Source: Methylobacterium sp. Leaf99 (lineage in GTDB: Bacteria > Pseudomonadota > Alphaproteobacteria > Rhizobiales > Beijerinckiaceae). Taken from it: DNA of 34,292 nt. The stretch spans positions 1 through 34,292 of the forward strand of contig NZ_LMMU01000010.1 of assembly GCF_001422375.1 (NCBI RefSeq). The letters are read 5' to 3'. This document shows, piece after piece, positions 21,423 through 31,617 of the stretch (the stretch's first letter is position 1; every line of letters starts with the position of its first letter). Below the pieces are notes generated by a model. That model worked only from the letters and a program-made list of their open reading frames with translations, did no database searches and had not been told where the DNA came from. Both the position numbers and the translations under genes were made by a program.

Positions 21423-22079
21423 TTAGGCCGTCATTTCCTTCGTGCCGAGGCGCTTGTCGAGGTAGGTGTCCACGGTCTGGGTCAGCTCGTCGACCTTGCC
21501 GTCGAAGAAGTGGTTGGCGCCCTCGACCACCTGGTGCTCGATGATGACGCCCTTCTGCACCTTCACCTTCTCGATCACCGGCATCACCTCGCGGGCCGGG
21601 GCCACCCGGTCCTCGGAGCCGTGGACGAACAGGCCCGAGGACGGGCACGGCGCCAGGAAGGTGAAGTCGTAGCGGTTGGCCATGGCGGCGATGGAGATGA
21701 AGCCCTCGATCTCCGGGCGGCGCATGAGGAGCTGCATCCCGATCCACGAGCCGAACGACACGCCGGCGATCCAGCAGGCGCGGGCCTCCGGGTTGACCGA
21801 CTGGACCCAGTCGAGGGCCGAGGCGGCGTCGGAGAGTTCGCCGGTGCCGTGATCGAACGCGCCCTGGCTGCGCCCGACCCCGCGAAAATTGAAGCGCAGG
21901 GCGGCGAAGCCCCGGTTGGCGAAGGTGTAGAACAGATTGTACACGATCTGATTGTTCATCGTGCCCCCGAACTGCGGGTGGGGGTGGAGCACGATGGCGA
22001 TGGGCGCGCCCTTCTTCTTGGGGGCCTGGTAGCGTCCCTCGAGACGGCCGGCCGGACCGGTGAAGATGACTTCGGGCAT
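21423..22079 (-). CDS. alpha/beta hydrolase
   Basis: The 218-residue protein is an alpha/beta hydrolase of the COG2945/dienelactone hydrolase-related group: IAIVLHPHPQFGGTMNNQIVYNLFYTFANRGFAALRFNFRGVGRSQG. The nucleophile Ser is in GVSFGSW, an Asp in HGSEDRV, and the catalytic His in GANHFFDGKVDEL. It is an esterase-type enzyme of unknown substrate. There is no signal peptide. The ATG at 22079 is preceded by GAGAG. It is divergent from the suf operon, and the Irr-like boxes are about 100 bases upstream of its start, so iron could influence it too, although the boxes lie closer to the suf-facing promoter. Confidence 0.9.
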   Translation of the reverse strand: MPEVIFTGPAGRLEGRYQAPKKKGAPIAIVLHPHPQFGGTMNNQIVYNLFYTFANRGFAALRFNFRGVGRSQGAFDHGTGELSDAASALDWVQSVNPEARACWIAGVSFGSWIGMQLLMRRPEIEGFISIAAMANRYDFTFLAPCPSSGLFVHGSEDRVAPAREVMPVIEKVKVQKGVIIEHQVVEGANHFFDGKVDELTQTVDTYLDKRLGTKEMTA

Positions 22080-22146
22080 GGATCTCTCACAAGCTTCGGG
22101 GGGAGCGCGCGACGCCGGACGCACGGCAGACACCGCGCGGAACGCC

Positions 22147-22174
22147 TTGACTCGACGGGGCGCGAACTTAAAAG
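22147..22174 (+). promoter_or_regulatory. candidate suf operon promoter
   Basis: TTGACT (22147-22152), 16 bases, then TAAAAG (22169-22174) is the best sigma-70-like pair before the operon. Transcription would start near the first Irr-like box, giving a leader of about 200 bases (22181-22386) in which I see no other gene. Confidence 0.4.
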
Positions 22175-22178
22175 CGCT

Positions 22179-22195
22179 CTTAGAACGGTTCTAGT
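22179..22195. promoter_or_regulatory. Irr-type iron control element, box 1
   Basis: CTTAGAACGGTTCTAGT matches the published Irr/ICE consensus TTTAGAAnnnTTCTAAA at 11 of 14 fixed positions, including the perfect core TAGAAC-G-GTTCTA (22181-22193). It lies just downstream of the candidate -10 element, where Irr bound to the box would block transcription. Confidence 0.65.
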
Positions 22196-22197
22196 GG

Positions 22198-22214
22198 ACT
22201 GGAACTGTTCTAAA
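22198..22214. promoter_or_regulatory. Irr-type iron control element, box 2
   Basis: ACTGGAACTGTTCTAAA matches TTTAGAAnnnTTCTAAA at 11 of 14 fixed positions, with the right half-site TTCTAAA perfect. Its centre is 19 bases from that of box 1, about two helical turns, so two dimers could bind one DNA face. Confidence 0.6.
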
Positions 22215-22386
22215 CAAGCGGTTCGGGCGCGTCCGGGTCGCTGCGTTCGCGTTGTTGCGTCCCTTGGGTGCACCCCTTGCACGACGGGCTGTCGAATAGG
22301 GTTCTTCGGCGCCTTAGCATGATCGTGGGGGGCAAAAGCAAGGATTTGTCGTCCTCGACCTTGAGACCGCCAGTGGTTTTCGCTCC

Positions 22387-23541
22387 ATGACTTCGCCGCG
22401 TGCCTATCTCGACCACAACGCGACCTCGCCGGTTCGGCCCGAGGTGGCTGCGGCCGTGGCGCGGGCCCTGGGGCTGTCCGGCAACCCGTCCTCGGTCCAT
22501 GCCGAGGGCCGGGCGGCGCGGGCGGCCCTGGAGCATGCGCGCGCGCAGGTCGGCCGCCTCGTCGGTGTCGGCGCCGGCCGTGTCGTCTTCACGAGCGGCG
22601 GCACCGAGGCCGCCAACGCCGTCCTGTCCGGCGGCCTGCGCCGGGCCGGCGAGGCGGCCCCGACCCGGCTGATCATCGGTGCCACCGAGCATCCGTGCGT
22701 CGCCGCCGGCCATCGCTTCCCGGCCGATGCCGTGACGGTGATCCCCGTGGATGCGCATGGCGTCATCGATCGCGTCGCCCTTGCCGAAACCCTCGACCGG
22801 CACCGGGGGGAGGGCGTCCTCGTCTCGGTCCATGCCGCCAACAACGAGACCGGCGTGATCCAGCCGCTCGCCGACATCGTCGCCCTGGCGCGCGGCCACG
22901 GCCGCGCCCTCGTCCACTCCGACGCCGTGCAGGCGGTGGGCAAGATCCCCCTGGATTTTTCCGCCCTCGGCCTCGATGCCCTGACCCTCTCGGGCCACAA
23001 GTTCGCCGCCCCCCGGGGCGTCGGCGCCGTGGTCCTCGCCGCGGGCGTCACCCTGGAGCCGGCGCTCCTGCGCGGCGGCGGGCAGGAGGGGCGCCTGCGC
23101 GCCGGCACCGAGAACCTGCCGGGCCTCGTCGGCATGGGGGTGGCGGCCGAGATGGCCGGGTTCGGCGCGCACCACGAGGTCCTGCGCGACGCCATGGCGG
23201 CGGGCCTGCGGGCCCTCGCGCCCGACCTCGTGGTGTTCGGCGTCGGCGCGCCGCGCCTGCCCAACACCCTGAGCTTCGCCATTCCGGGCCTCGACGCGGC
23301 CACCGCCCTGATGGCGCTGGATCTCGCCGGGGTCGCACTCTCGTCCGGGTCGGCCTGCGCCTCGGGCAAGGTCGCCCGCTCGCCCGTCCTCGCCGCCATG
23401 GGCGTCAGCCCTGCTTTGGCTGCGGGGGCCCTGCGCGTCAGCTTCGGGTGGAACAGTACGGAAAGCGACGGGACGCGCTGTCTCGCCGCCTGCGAACGCC
23501 TCGTCGAGACCCTATATCGACGGAGAGGCCGGGCCGCTTGA
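22387..23541 (+). CDS. cysteine desulfurase, group I (NifS/IscS-like), first gene of suf operon
   Basis: The 384-residue PLP enzyme has YLDHNATSPV (from 7), NPSSVHAEGR, TSGGTEAANAVL, GATEHPCV, the Schiff-base Lys205 in LSGHKFAAPRG, and the nucleophilic Cys324 in LSSGSACASGK. It removes sulfur from cysteine as a persulfide for Fe-S assembly. The long active-site loop SSGSACxSG is the group I (NifS/IscS) type, different from the SufS-type RAGxHCAxP of the second desulfurase in this operon. It starts 173 bases after the second Irr box, and the usual Rrf2/IscR regulator gene is absent before it. SufB follows 70 bases downstream. PdxH, encoded at 17352-17987, would supply its cofactor. Confidence 0.94.
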   Translation: MTSPRAYLDHNATSPVRPEVAAAVARALGLSGNPSSVHAEGRAARAALEHARAQVGRLVGVGAGRVVFTSGGTEAANAVLSGGLRRAGEAAPTRLIIGATEHPCVAAGHRFPADAVTVIPVDAHGVIDRVALAETLDRHRGEGVLVSVHAANNETGVIQPLADIVALARGHGRALVHSDAVQAVGKIPLDFSALGLDALTLSGHKFAAPRGVGAVVLAAGVTLEPALLRGGGQEGRLRAGTENLPGLVGMGVAAEMAGFGAHHEVLRDAMAAGLRALAPDLVVFGVGAPRLPNTLSFAIPGLDAATALMALDLAGVALSSGSACASGKVARSPVLAAMGVSPALAAGALRVSFGWNSTESDGTRCLAACERLVETLYRRRGRAA

Positions 23542-23611
23542 CGGTGGCCCGTCCAAATCCTTTCTCGCGACCACGCCCGGCCCTTGACGCCGGGTCGATC
23601 AGGAGACGCCA

Positions 23612-25081
<1,470 letters not shown>

Positions 25082-25114
25082 GGCGGTCCTACGCTGATCC
25101 AGCGTGCACTTCTG

Positions 25115-25245
25115 CCCTCTCCCCTCTGCGGGAGAGGGTGGCCCGCGAAGCGGGTCGGGTGAGGGGAGCACTGCCCTTTCCGGAGACGTCGCGCTGCCCC
25201 TCTCCCGCCTGCTCCGCAGGCACCCTCCCCCGCAGAGGGGGAGGG
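25115..25245. repeat. inverted pair of ~50-bp repeats in the sufB-sufC spacer
   Basis: The left copy (25115-25166) reads CCCTCTCCCCTCTGCGGGAG and continues with a GCCCGCGAAGCGGG stem to GTGAGGGG. The right copy (25197-25245) is nearly its reverse complement, CCCCTCTCCC through GAGGGGGAGGG. Together they could fold into one long hairpin or two separate ones within the mRNA. I recognise the CCCTCTCC...GAGAGGGTGGC...GCGGGTC pattern as a common dispersed repeat in Methylobacteriaceae and relatives. Confidence 0.85.
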
Positions 25246-25284
25246 TCGCTGGCCAAACGCATTGAATTTCAGGACGACGCTGCA

Positions 25285-26037
25285 ATGATCGAAATCAAGA
25301 ACCTCACCGTCGCCATCGAGGACAAGCAGATCCTCAACGGCCTCAACCTCACGGTGAACGACGGCGAGGTCGCCGCCATCATGGGGCCGAACGGCTCGGG
25401 CAAGTCGACCCTGTCCTACGTCATCGCCGGCAAGGAGGACTACGAGGTCCTCGACGGCGAGATCCTGCTCGACGGCGTCAACATCCTCGAGATGAGCCCC
25501 GACGAGCGCGCCGCGAGCGGCGTGTTCCTGGCGTTCCAGTATCCCCTGGAGATCCCGGGCGTCGGCACCATGACCTTCCTCAAGGCGACGCTCAACGCCC
25601 AGCGCCGGGCGCGGGGCGAGGGCGAACTCTCGACGCCCGACTTCATCCGCAAGGTGAACGCGGCGGCCGAGAAGCTCGAGATCAACAAGGACATGCTCAA
25701 GCGCGCCCTCAACGTCGGCTTCTCCGGCGGCGAGAAGAAGCGCATGGAGATCCTGCAGATGGCCCTGCTGGAGCCGAAGTTCTGCGTGCTGGACGAGACC
25801 GATTCCGGCCTCGACATCGATGCCCTGCGCGTCGTCTCCGGCGGCGTGAATGCCCTGCGCGCGCAAGGCCGCTCGTTCCTCGTCATCACCCACTACCAGC
25901 GCCTGCTCGACTACATCGTGCCGGACGTGGTCCACGTCATGTCGCAGGGCCAGATCGTGAAGTCGGGCGACAAGGATCTCGCCAAGGCCCTCGAAGCCTC
26001 CGGCTACGCCGAGTACCGCACGGGCGAGGCCGCCTGA
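25285..26037 (+). CDS. sufC: Fe-S cluster assembly ATPase SufC
   Basis: This 250-residue ABC-type ATPase has Walker A GPNGSGKS (34-41), the Q-loop region FLAFQYPLEIPGV, the signature FSGGEKKRMEILQM, Walker B FCVLDETDSGLDID and the switch His in VITHYQRLL. It is the soluble ATPase of the SufBC2D complex and drives conformational change during cluster assembly. Typical SufC features, such as YPxEIPGV and DSGLDIDAL, are present. AGGA lies 10 bases before the ATG. sufD starts two bases after its stop. The spacer upstream holds the inverted-repeat element, which may separate its expression from that of sufB. Confidence 0.98.
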   Translation: MIEIKNLTVAIEDKQILNGLNLTVNDGEVAAIMGPNGSGKSTLSYVIAGKEDYEVLDGEILLDGVNILEMSPDERAASGVFLAFQYPLEIPGVGTMTFLKATLNAQRRARGEGELSTPDFIRKVNAAAEKLEINKDMLKRALNVGFSGGEKKRMEILQMALLEPKFCVLDETDSGLDIDALRVVSGGVNALRAQGRSFLVITHYQRLLDYIVPDVVHVMSQGQIVKSGDKDLAKALEASGYAEYRTGEAA

Positions 26038-26039
26038 TC

Positions 26040-27362
26040 ATGGCCGACATCACCCCGCTCCGCACGGCGGCCGAGACCGGCCTGACCAAGCTCTTCGAAG
26101 CCACGAAGATGAAGTACCCCACGGGCGTGTCCATCGCCCGCGAGGAGGCCTTTCGCTATTTCGAGGCGGTGGGCCTGCCGACCCGGCGGGTCGAGGCGTT
26201 CAAGTACACGGATCTCCGCTCCGCCTTCCGCGACGCCGCCCATCCGGCCGAGATGCCCTCGGCCGAGACCGCCAAGGCGGCATCCGCCGAGGCCAGGGGC
26301 TTTGCCGGGATCGAGGCCGTGCGCCTCACCTTCGTCAACGGCCACCTCATCGAGGCCGAATCCGACCTCACCCGCATCCCGGCCGGCATCACCGTGACGC
26401 CGCTCACGCAAGCTCTGACCGATGGGGATGCGCGCCTCGCCCAGCTCACCCCGGTGAAGCAGGCATCCGAAAACGCGATCTATCAGCTCAACACCGCCTT
26501 CCTGGCGGATGGCGCGCTGATCACCGTCGCGGCCGGCGTCACGGTCGAGACGCCGCTGCATCTCCGCTTCGTCGGCACCGGATCGGAGGCCTATTCCACC
26601 GCCACCCGCGTCCTCGTGGTGCTGGAGGAGGGGGCGGAGGCGCTGATCCTCGAGAGCCATGAGGGGCCGGACGGCGTCGCCTACCAGCCCAACGACGCCG
26701 TGGACGTGGTCATCGGCGATCACGCCACCTTCCGGCATGCCCGCCTCAACGCGGAGGGCCGCGAGGCCGTGGCGCTCTCGACCCTGTCGGCCCGGCTCGG
26801 CGCCGAATCGGCCATCGAGACCGTCAACGTGGTGGTGGGCGCCGTGCTCTCGCGCCATCAGGTCTACCTGAACTTCGCCGGGGCCGACGCCCGCGCGGTG
26901 GTCAACGGCGCCGCCATGCTCAACGGCAAGCAGCTCGCCGACACCACCTTCCTCGCCGACCACGCCGCCACCGGCGGGGTCAGCCGCGAGCTGTTCAAGA
27001 CCGTAGTCGACGGAGCCGCCACCGGCGTGTTCCAGGGCAAGATCATCGTCCAGCAGGCGGCGCAGCAGACCGACGGCAAGATGATGTCGGCCTGCCTCAT
27101 CCTGTCCGACGAGGGCCAGATGATGAACAAGCCCGAACTCGAGATCTTCGCCGACGACGTCGCCTGCGGCCACGGCGCCACCTGCGGCGCCCTCGACGAC
27201 GACCTGCTGTTCTACCTCATGCAGCGCGGCCTGCCGAAGGCGGAGGCCGAGAGCCTGCTGGTCCAGGCGTTCCTGGGGGCCGCCATCGAGTCGGTGGGCC
27301 ACGAGGGCGCGCGCGACGCCTTGATCGGCACCGTCGAGGCGTGGCTGAAGGCGCGCGGCTGA
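26040..27362 (+). CDS. sufD: Fe-S cluster assembly protein SufD
   Basis: The 440-residue protein is a SufD homologue: the N-terminal helix region with LPTRRVEAFKYTDLRSAF, the beta-helix core, and the conserved C-terminal run YQGKIIVQQAAQQTDGKMMSACLILSDEGQMMNKPELEIFADDVACGHGATCGALDDDLLFYLMQRGLPKAEAESLLVQAFLG. The VACGHGATCG motif is typical, and the His in GHGAT matches the SufD residue involved in cluster assembly at the SufB interface. It partners SufB in the SufBC2D complex. The gene starts two bases after sufC, so the two are translationally close. A 184-base structured spacer follows before sufS. Confidence 0.97.
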   Translation: MADITPLRTAAETGLTKLFEATKMKYPTGVSIAREEAFRYFEAVGLPTRRVEAFKYTDLRSAFRDAAHPAEMPSAETAKAASAEARGFAGIEAVRLTFVNGHLIEAESDLTRIPAGITVTPLTQALTDGDARLAQLTPVKQASENAIYQLNTAFLADGALITVAAGVTVETPLHLRFVGTGSEAYSTATRVLVVLEEGAEALILESHEGPDGVAYQPNDAVDVVIGDHATFRHARLNAEGREAVALSTLSARLGAESAIETVNVVVGAVLSRHQVYLNFAGADARAVVNGAAMLNGKQLADTTFLADHAATGGVSRELFKTVVDGAATGVFQGKIIVQQAAQQTDGKMMSACLILSDEGQMMNKPELEIFADDVACGHGATCGALDDDLLFYLMQRGLPKAEAESLLVQAFLGAAIESVGHEGARDALIGTVEAWLKARG

Positions 27363-27373
27363 AGACAAACAGG

Positions 27374-27401
27374 AGGTCGGCCTCGAAAGCGAGGCCGACC
27401 T
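27374..27401. other. perfect 12-bp RNA hairpin in the sufD-sufS spacer
   Basis: AGGTCGGCCTCG (27374-27385), loop AAAG, then CGAGGCCGACCT (27390-27401) forms a perfect 12-base-pair stem eleven bases after the sufD stop. It lacks a T run, so readthrough with mRNA stabilisation, or partial attenuation, is likelier than full termination. It may set the sufD:sufS ratio. Confidence 0.7.
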
Positions 27402-27425
27402 TCGGATGCCCGCCCCGCCCCACGG

Positions 27426-27502
27426 CCTCGTCCCGAGGTGTCGGAGCGCCGCGGGTTCTGGAGCCCTCCTCCGCGGCTGCCTCACGGCACCTCAGGATGA
27501 GG
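27426..27502. repeat. dispersed repeat bounded by inverted 13-mers
   Basis: The element starts with CCTCGTCCCGAGG (27426-27438) and ends with CCTCAGGATGAGG (27490-27502), the latter the exact reverse complement of the CCTCATCCTGAGG at 4861. The interior (GCCGCGG...CCGCGG) can form a stem. It is an intergenic repeat of the family seen at 4861-4907, inserted within the suf operon. Confidence 0.65.
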
Positions 27503-27546
27503 AACTGGGTGGGTTCGTCACCCGACTCCTCTTGGAAAGTCGAGAC

Positions 27547-28791
<1,245 letters not shown>

Positions 28792-28856
28792 TCCAGAATC
28801 CCGGCGGTGGACGGCGGGGATCGACGACGATCCGCGACCCTCACGAGGACAGTACC

Positions 28857-29237
28857 ATGAGCGATTCAGCCATCACCGGCGGGGCCAACACCCCCGCCAT
28901 CGCCAGCGCCTCGGCGATCCCGCCCGAGGAACTCGACCGCCTGACCGACGACATCGTGGCGGCGCTCAAAAGCGTCTACGATCCCGAAATCCCGGCCGAC
29001 ATCTACGAGCTCGGCCTGATCTACAAGGTCGACATCGCCGACGACCGCACGGTGGCCATTGACATGACCCTGACCGCTCCGGGTTGCCCCGTCGCCGGCG
29101 AGATGCCCGGCTGGGTCGAAACGGCGGTGGCGGCGGTGCCGGGGGTCCAGGCCTGCGCCGTCACCATGGTGTTCGATCCGCCGTGGGACCAGAGCCGCAT
29201 GTCCGACGAGGCCCGCGTCGCCCTCGATATGTGGTAG
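28857..29237 (+). CDS. sufT: SufT (MIP18/DUF59 family) Fe-S maturation protein
   Basis: The 126-residue protein has the MIP18/DUF59 domain: VAALKSVYDPEIPADIYELGLIYKVDIADDRTVAIDMTLTAPGCPVAGEMPGWVE, then VTMVFDPPWDQSRMSDEARVALDMW. The conserved DPEIPxxIYELGLIY and TxPGCP cysteine are present, and the C-terminal PPWDxSRMSDEAR is characteristic of SufT and PaaD-like proteins. It is thought to help transfer or mature Fe-S clusters on client proteins. The first 25 residues are low-complexity. The gene lies 65 bases after sufS; an AGGACAG is near its start codon. An antisense Uma2-family gene comes next, so it is the last gene of the uninterrupted operon. Confidence 0.95.
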   Translation: MSDSAITGGANTPAIASASAIPPEELDRLTDDIVAALKSVYDPEIPADIYELGLIYKVDIADDRTVAIDMTLTAPGCPVAGEMPGWVETAVAAVPGVQACAVTMVFDPPWDQSRMSDEARVALDMW

Positions 29238-29250
29238 CGGCCGGCCCCGC

Positions 29251-29847
29251 TCAGCCTTCGCTGGCGAGATCCCGGCGCGCCGGGAAGGTGAGCCCGTCAT
29301 AGATGTCGGTCATCGCCAGGGTCGCGCCGATGTCGGGCAGGGCGATGACGGCCTCCAGTCCCTCGAAAGTCTCGATCTCCCAGCCGTCCGCACCGCGCCG
29401 GTAGAGCAGGGCCTGCGGCGTCACGGTCTCGACTAGGAGGATGGCGGCCAGCGTCGGGTGGCGCTTGTACTCCTCGACCTTGCGGGTCTGGTCGATGGAG
29501 GTCGTCGAGGGCGAGGCGACCTCGACCACGAGCCGGGGCTCGCGCGCCTCGTAGGTATCGGGCATCAGGGGCGCGCACTCGACCATCACGTCCGGCCGGC
29601 GCAGGCCCCGGATGCCGGTGCGAATCGAGATGTCGGCCGTGGTGGGTCGGCACGGCTTTCCGCGCAACTGCGCGTACAGCGAGCCGATGATGTTCACGGT
29701 CGCCCGGTCGTGCTGCATGCTGGCCCCGGTCATCATCTGGTGCCGCGGCACCGGATGCCCGTCGACGAGTTCGTACAGCTCGTCCTGGTCGCGCTGCCAG
29801 ACGAAGAAATCCTCGGGGGTCATGCTGAGGCGGGCGGCATCGGCCAT
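29251..29847 (-). CDS. Uma2 family (DUF820) PD-(D/E)xK nuclease-like protein
   Basis: The 198-residue protein has a Uma2-type nuclease fold: LSMTPEDFFVWQRDQDELYELVDGHPV, TTADISIRTGIRGLRRPDVMVE (RxPDV), EPRLVVEVASPST (ExAxPS), and a conserved Lys in TRKVEEYKRHP. These match the Asp...(E/x)xK active-site layout of the restriction-like superfamily, so it may cut or bind DNA, although most Uma2 proteins are uncharacterised. The ATG at 29847 has GGAGG seven bases upstream. It lies on the minus strand between sufT and sufA, interrupting the suf operon. Insertion into a conserved operon suggests acquisition by transfer. Confidence 0.9.
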   Translation of the reverse strand: MADAARLSMTPEDFFVWQRDQDELYELVDGHPVPRHQMMTGASMQHDRATVNIIGSLYAQLRGKPCRPTTADISIRTGIRGLRRPDVMVECAPLMPDTYEAREPRLVVEVASPSTTSIDQTRKVEEYKRHPTLAAILLVETVTPQALLYRRGADGWEIETFEGLEAVIALPDIGATLAMTDIYDGLTFPARRDLASEG

Positions 29848-29992
29848 GGTGAATCCTCCGTCCGGACAGCCTACCATACGGCACCGGCTCCTGCGCAGCG
29901 GTGGTGGACCCGGGCCCGCGCAATCCTTATCTTAACCGCGCACGATCATCCTCAACCGCCCGGGCCTTGAACCCGGCTGCCGGAGAGACCCC

Positions 29993-30370
29993 ATGGCTTC
30001 GAATTTCAAAGTCCTCTCGCTCACCGACGCGGCGGCGACGCGCATCAAGGCGATCATCGCCGATGCCGACCGTCCCATCGCGGGCCTGCGGGTGGGCGTG
30101 AAGAACGGCGGCTGCGCCGGCATGTCCTACACCATGGAATACGCCGACGGGCAGAAGCCCGGCGAGGACATGGTCGAGGATCGCGGGGTCAAGGTGTTCG
30201 TCGACCCGAAGGCGCTGCTGTTCCTGCTCGGCACGCAGATGGACTTCACCGCGACCAAGCTCGCCTCGCAGTTCGTGTTCAACAACCCGAACCAGACCTC
30301 GGCCTGCGGCTGCGGCGAGTCCGTGGCGATCACGCCCGTGAACCCCGAGGCCGTCCGCGCCACGGCTTAG
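29993..30370 (+). CDS. sufA: A-type iron-sulfur carrier SufA
   Basis: The 125-residue protein is an A-type carrier with the HesB/IscA fold: LSLTDAAATRIKAIIA, Cys41 in KNGGCAGMSYTMEY, and the C-terminal Cys105/Cys107 in SACGCGES. These three cysteines bind an Fe-S cluster or iron for delivery to apoproteins. The N-terminus matches other SufA/IscA proteins. It is separated from sufT by the antisense Uma2 gene, so it must have its own promoter or be transcribed through that gene; the sequence CTTATCTTAACC about 65 bases upstream may be part of one. I see no Irr-like box there. It converges with the GGDEF gene across 14 bases. Confidence 0.97.
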   Translation: MASNFKVLSLTDAAATRIKAIIADADRPIAGLRVGVKNGGCAGMSYTMEYADGQKPGEDMVEDRGVKVFVDPKALLFLLGTQMDFTATKLASQFVFNNPNQTSACGCGESVAITPVNPEAVRATA

Positions 30371-30371
30371 G

Positions 30372-30383
30372 GCCGGCTCCGGC
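30372..30383. terminator. small palindrome in the sufA-GGDEF convergent gap
   Basis: GCCGG-CT-CCGGC (30372-30383) fills almost all of the 14 bases between the two converging stop codons. It is too short to be a strong terminator alone but is placed where a bidirectional one would be. Confidence 0.35.
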
Positions 30384-30384
30384 G

Positions 30385-31440
30385 TCAGGCGACGTCGGAG
30401 AGCGGCAGGCTCTGGCTGTCGTCGACGGTGCGGTTGCGGCCGTCGCGCTTGGCCATGAACATGCACTGGTCGGCCCGCTCCAGGAGCGACACGGCCGTGT
30501 CGCTGGAGCGCGAGACGGCGATGCCGAGGGAGATGGTGACCTTGCCGAGGGACTCCCCCGTGGAGCGCTTGACGAGGTCGCGCCCCATCACGCTGGCGCG
30601 GACCTTCTCGGCCAGGGCGAAGGCCTCGGCCCGGTCCGTTCCCGGCAGGAGGATGCCGAATTCCTCGCCGCCGAAGCGCGCCAGGGTGGCGCGGGCGGTG
30701 ATGTGCTCGCGCATGACCAGGGCGACGAGGCGCAGGACCTGGTCGCCCGTGAGGTGGCCGTAGACGTCGTTGAAGCGCTTGAAGAAGTCGACATCGATGA
30801 CGATGAGGCTCGCCGGCGCCCGGTCGGCCACCGATTCCTCGACCATGGCGTGCAGGCTCTCCTCGAACTGCTTGCGGTTCGACAGGCCGGTGAGGGGGTC
30901 CGTGAGGCTCTCGAGGCGGGTCGCCGCCAGGGTCTCGCGCAGGGATTCGATCTCGTTGCGGCTCTCGCGCATGCGCGCCTCGAGGGTGCGGTTGTTGGCC
31001 GTCACCTCCCGGGTGGTCGCCACCAGGGCGCCGACGATCTCGTGGACCCGGGCGCGGTCCAGGCCCTGGCCGCCGAGATCGTCGGAGAGAAGGCGCAGGG
31101 ATTCGCCGTACTGCGCCGTGGAGCCCAGGGACAGGTCGAGCACCTCCATGATGCCCTCGATCTCGGAGAGCACGGTGCTGCTCGTGCGCTCGGCCGCGTG
31201 CGCCAGGCGCTGCCCGTCGAGATAGGTCTCGTAGAGGGTGTCGATGTCGGAATCGAGCAGGGCACCCTTGGCCGTGAGGCGCTTGACCGCGTCGTTCAGG
31301 AGGGGCTGGAGGCCGGAGACGTAGGTGTACCAGACCGTGTAGGCCCGCGGCGTCGCCGAGGGGCCGTAGTCGCGCATCAGCACGTTGGCGCGTTCCGCCA
31401 GCGCGAAGGTCCGGTCCCGGTCTCCGTGATTGCCGCCCAT
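30385..31440 (-). CDS. diguanylate cyclase (GGDEF domain)
   Basis: The 351-residue protein has an uncharacterised N-terminal helical region (about 1-145) with YTVWYTYVSG near 34-43, a predicted coiled coil (about 145-180) leading into SLTDPLTGLSNRKQFEE (180-194), and a GGDEF catalytic domain with VIDVDFFKRFNDVYGHLTGDQVL and the signature GGEEF at 257-261. It makes c-di-GMP from GTP. The RxxD inhibitory site expected just before GGEEF is absent, so product inhibition through that site is unlikely. There is no membrane segment, so it is cytosolic. The start at 31440 has GGA six bases upstream; a GTG at 31455 is possible. It converges with sufA. Confidence 0.95.
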   Translation of the reverse strand: MGGNHGDRDRTFALAERANVLMRDYGPSATPRAYTVWYTYVSGLQPLLNDAVKRLTAKGALLDSDIDTLYETYLDGQRLAHAAERTSSTVLSEIEGIMEVLDLSLGSTAQYGESLRLLSDDLGGQGLDRARVHEIVGALVATTREVTANNRTLEARMRESRNEIESLRETLAATRLESLTDPLTGLSNRKQFEESLHAMVEESVADRAPASLIVIDVDFFKRFNDVYGHLTGDQVLRLVALVMREHITARATLARFGGEEFGILLPGTDRAEAFALAEKVRASVMGRDLVKRSTGESLGKVTISLGIAVSRSSDTAVSLLERADQCMFMAKRDGRNRTVDDSQSLPLSDVA

Positions 31441-31617
31441 GTTCCGTCCAACCACGCGATCGTTCCCGGACCGCGCGCCCCGGCGGGGGCGCGCGGCCGA
31501 CGGCGCATCCTAGTCGGCAGATCGTGCAGAGGCCGTTAAGAGGCCCAGAACTCCATAAGAGATCCGGAACCCCATCGAAGACCCGGATCCCTTTCCGCAG
31601 CGGACGGACGGGCGCCC

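Noticed and set aside
22183..22210. LexA box of the alphaproteobacterial GTTC-N7-GTTC type in the suf promoter region
   Set aside because: The GTTC pair is separated by 15 bases, not seven, and the GAAC pair also by 15; the palindromic Irr consensus fits far better.
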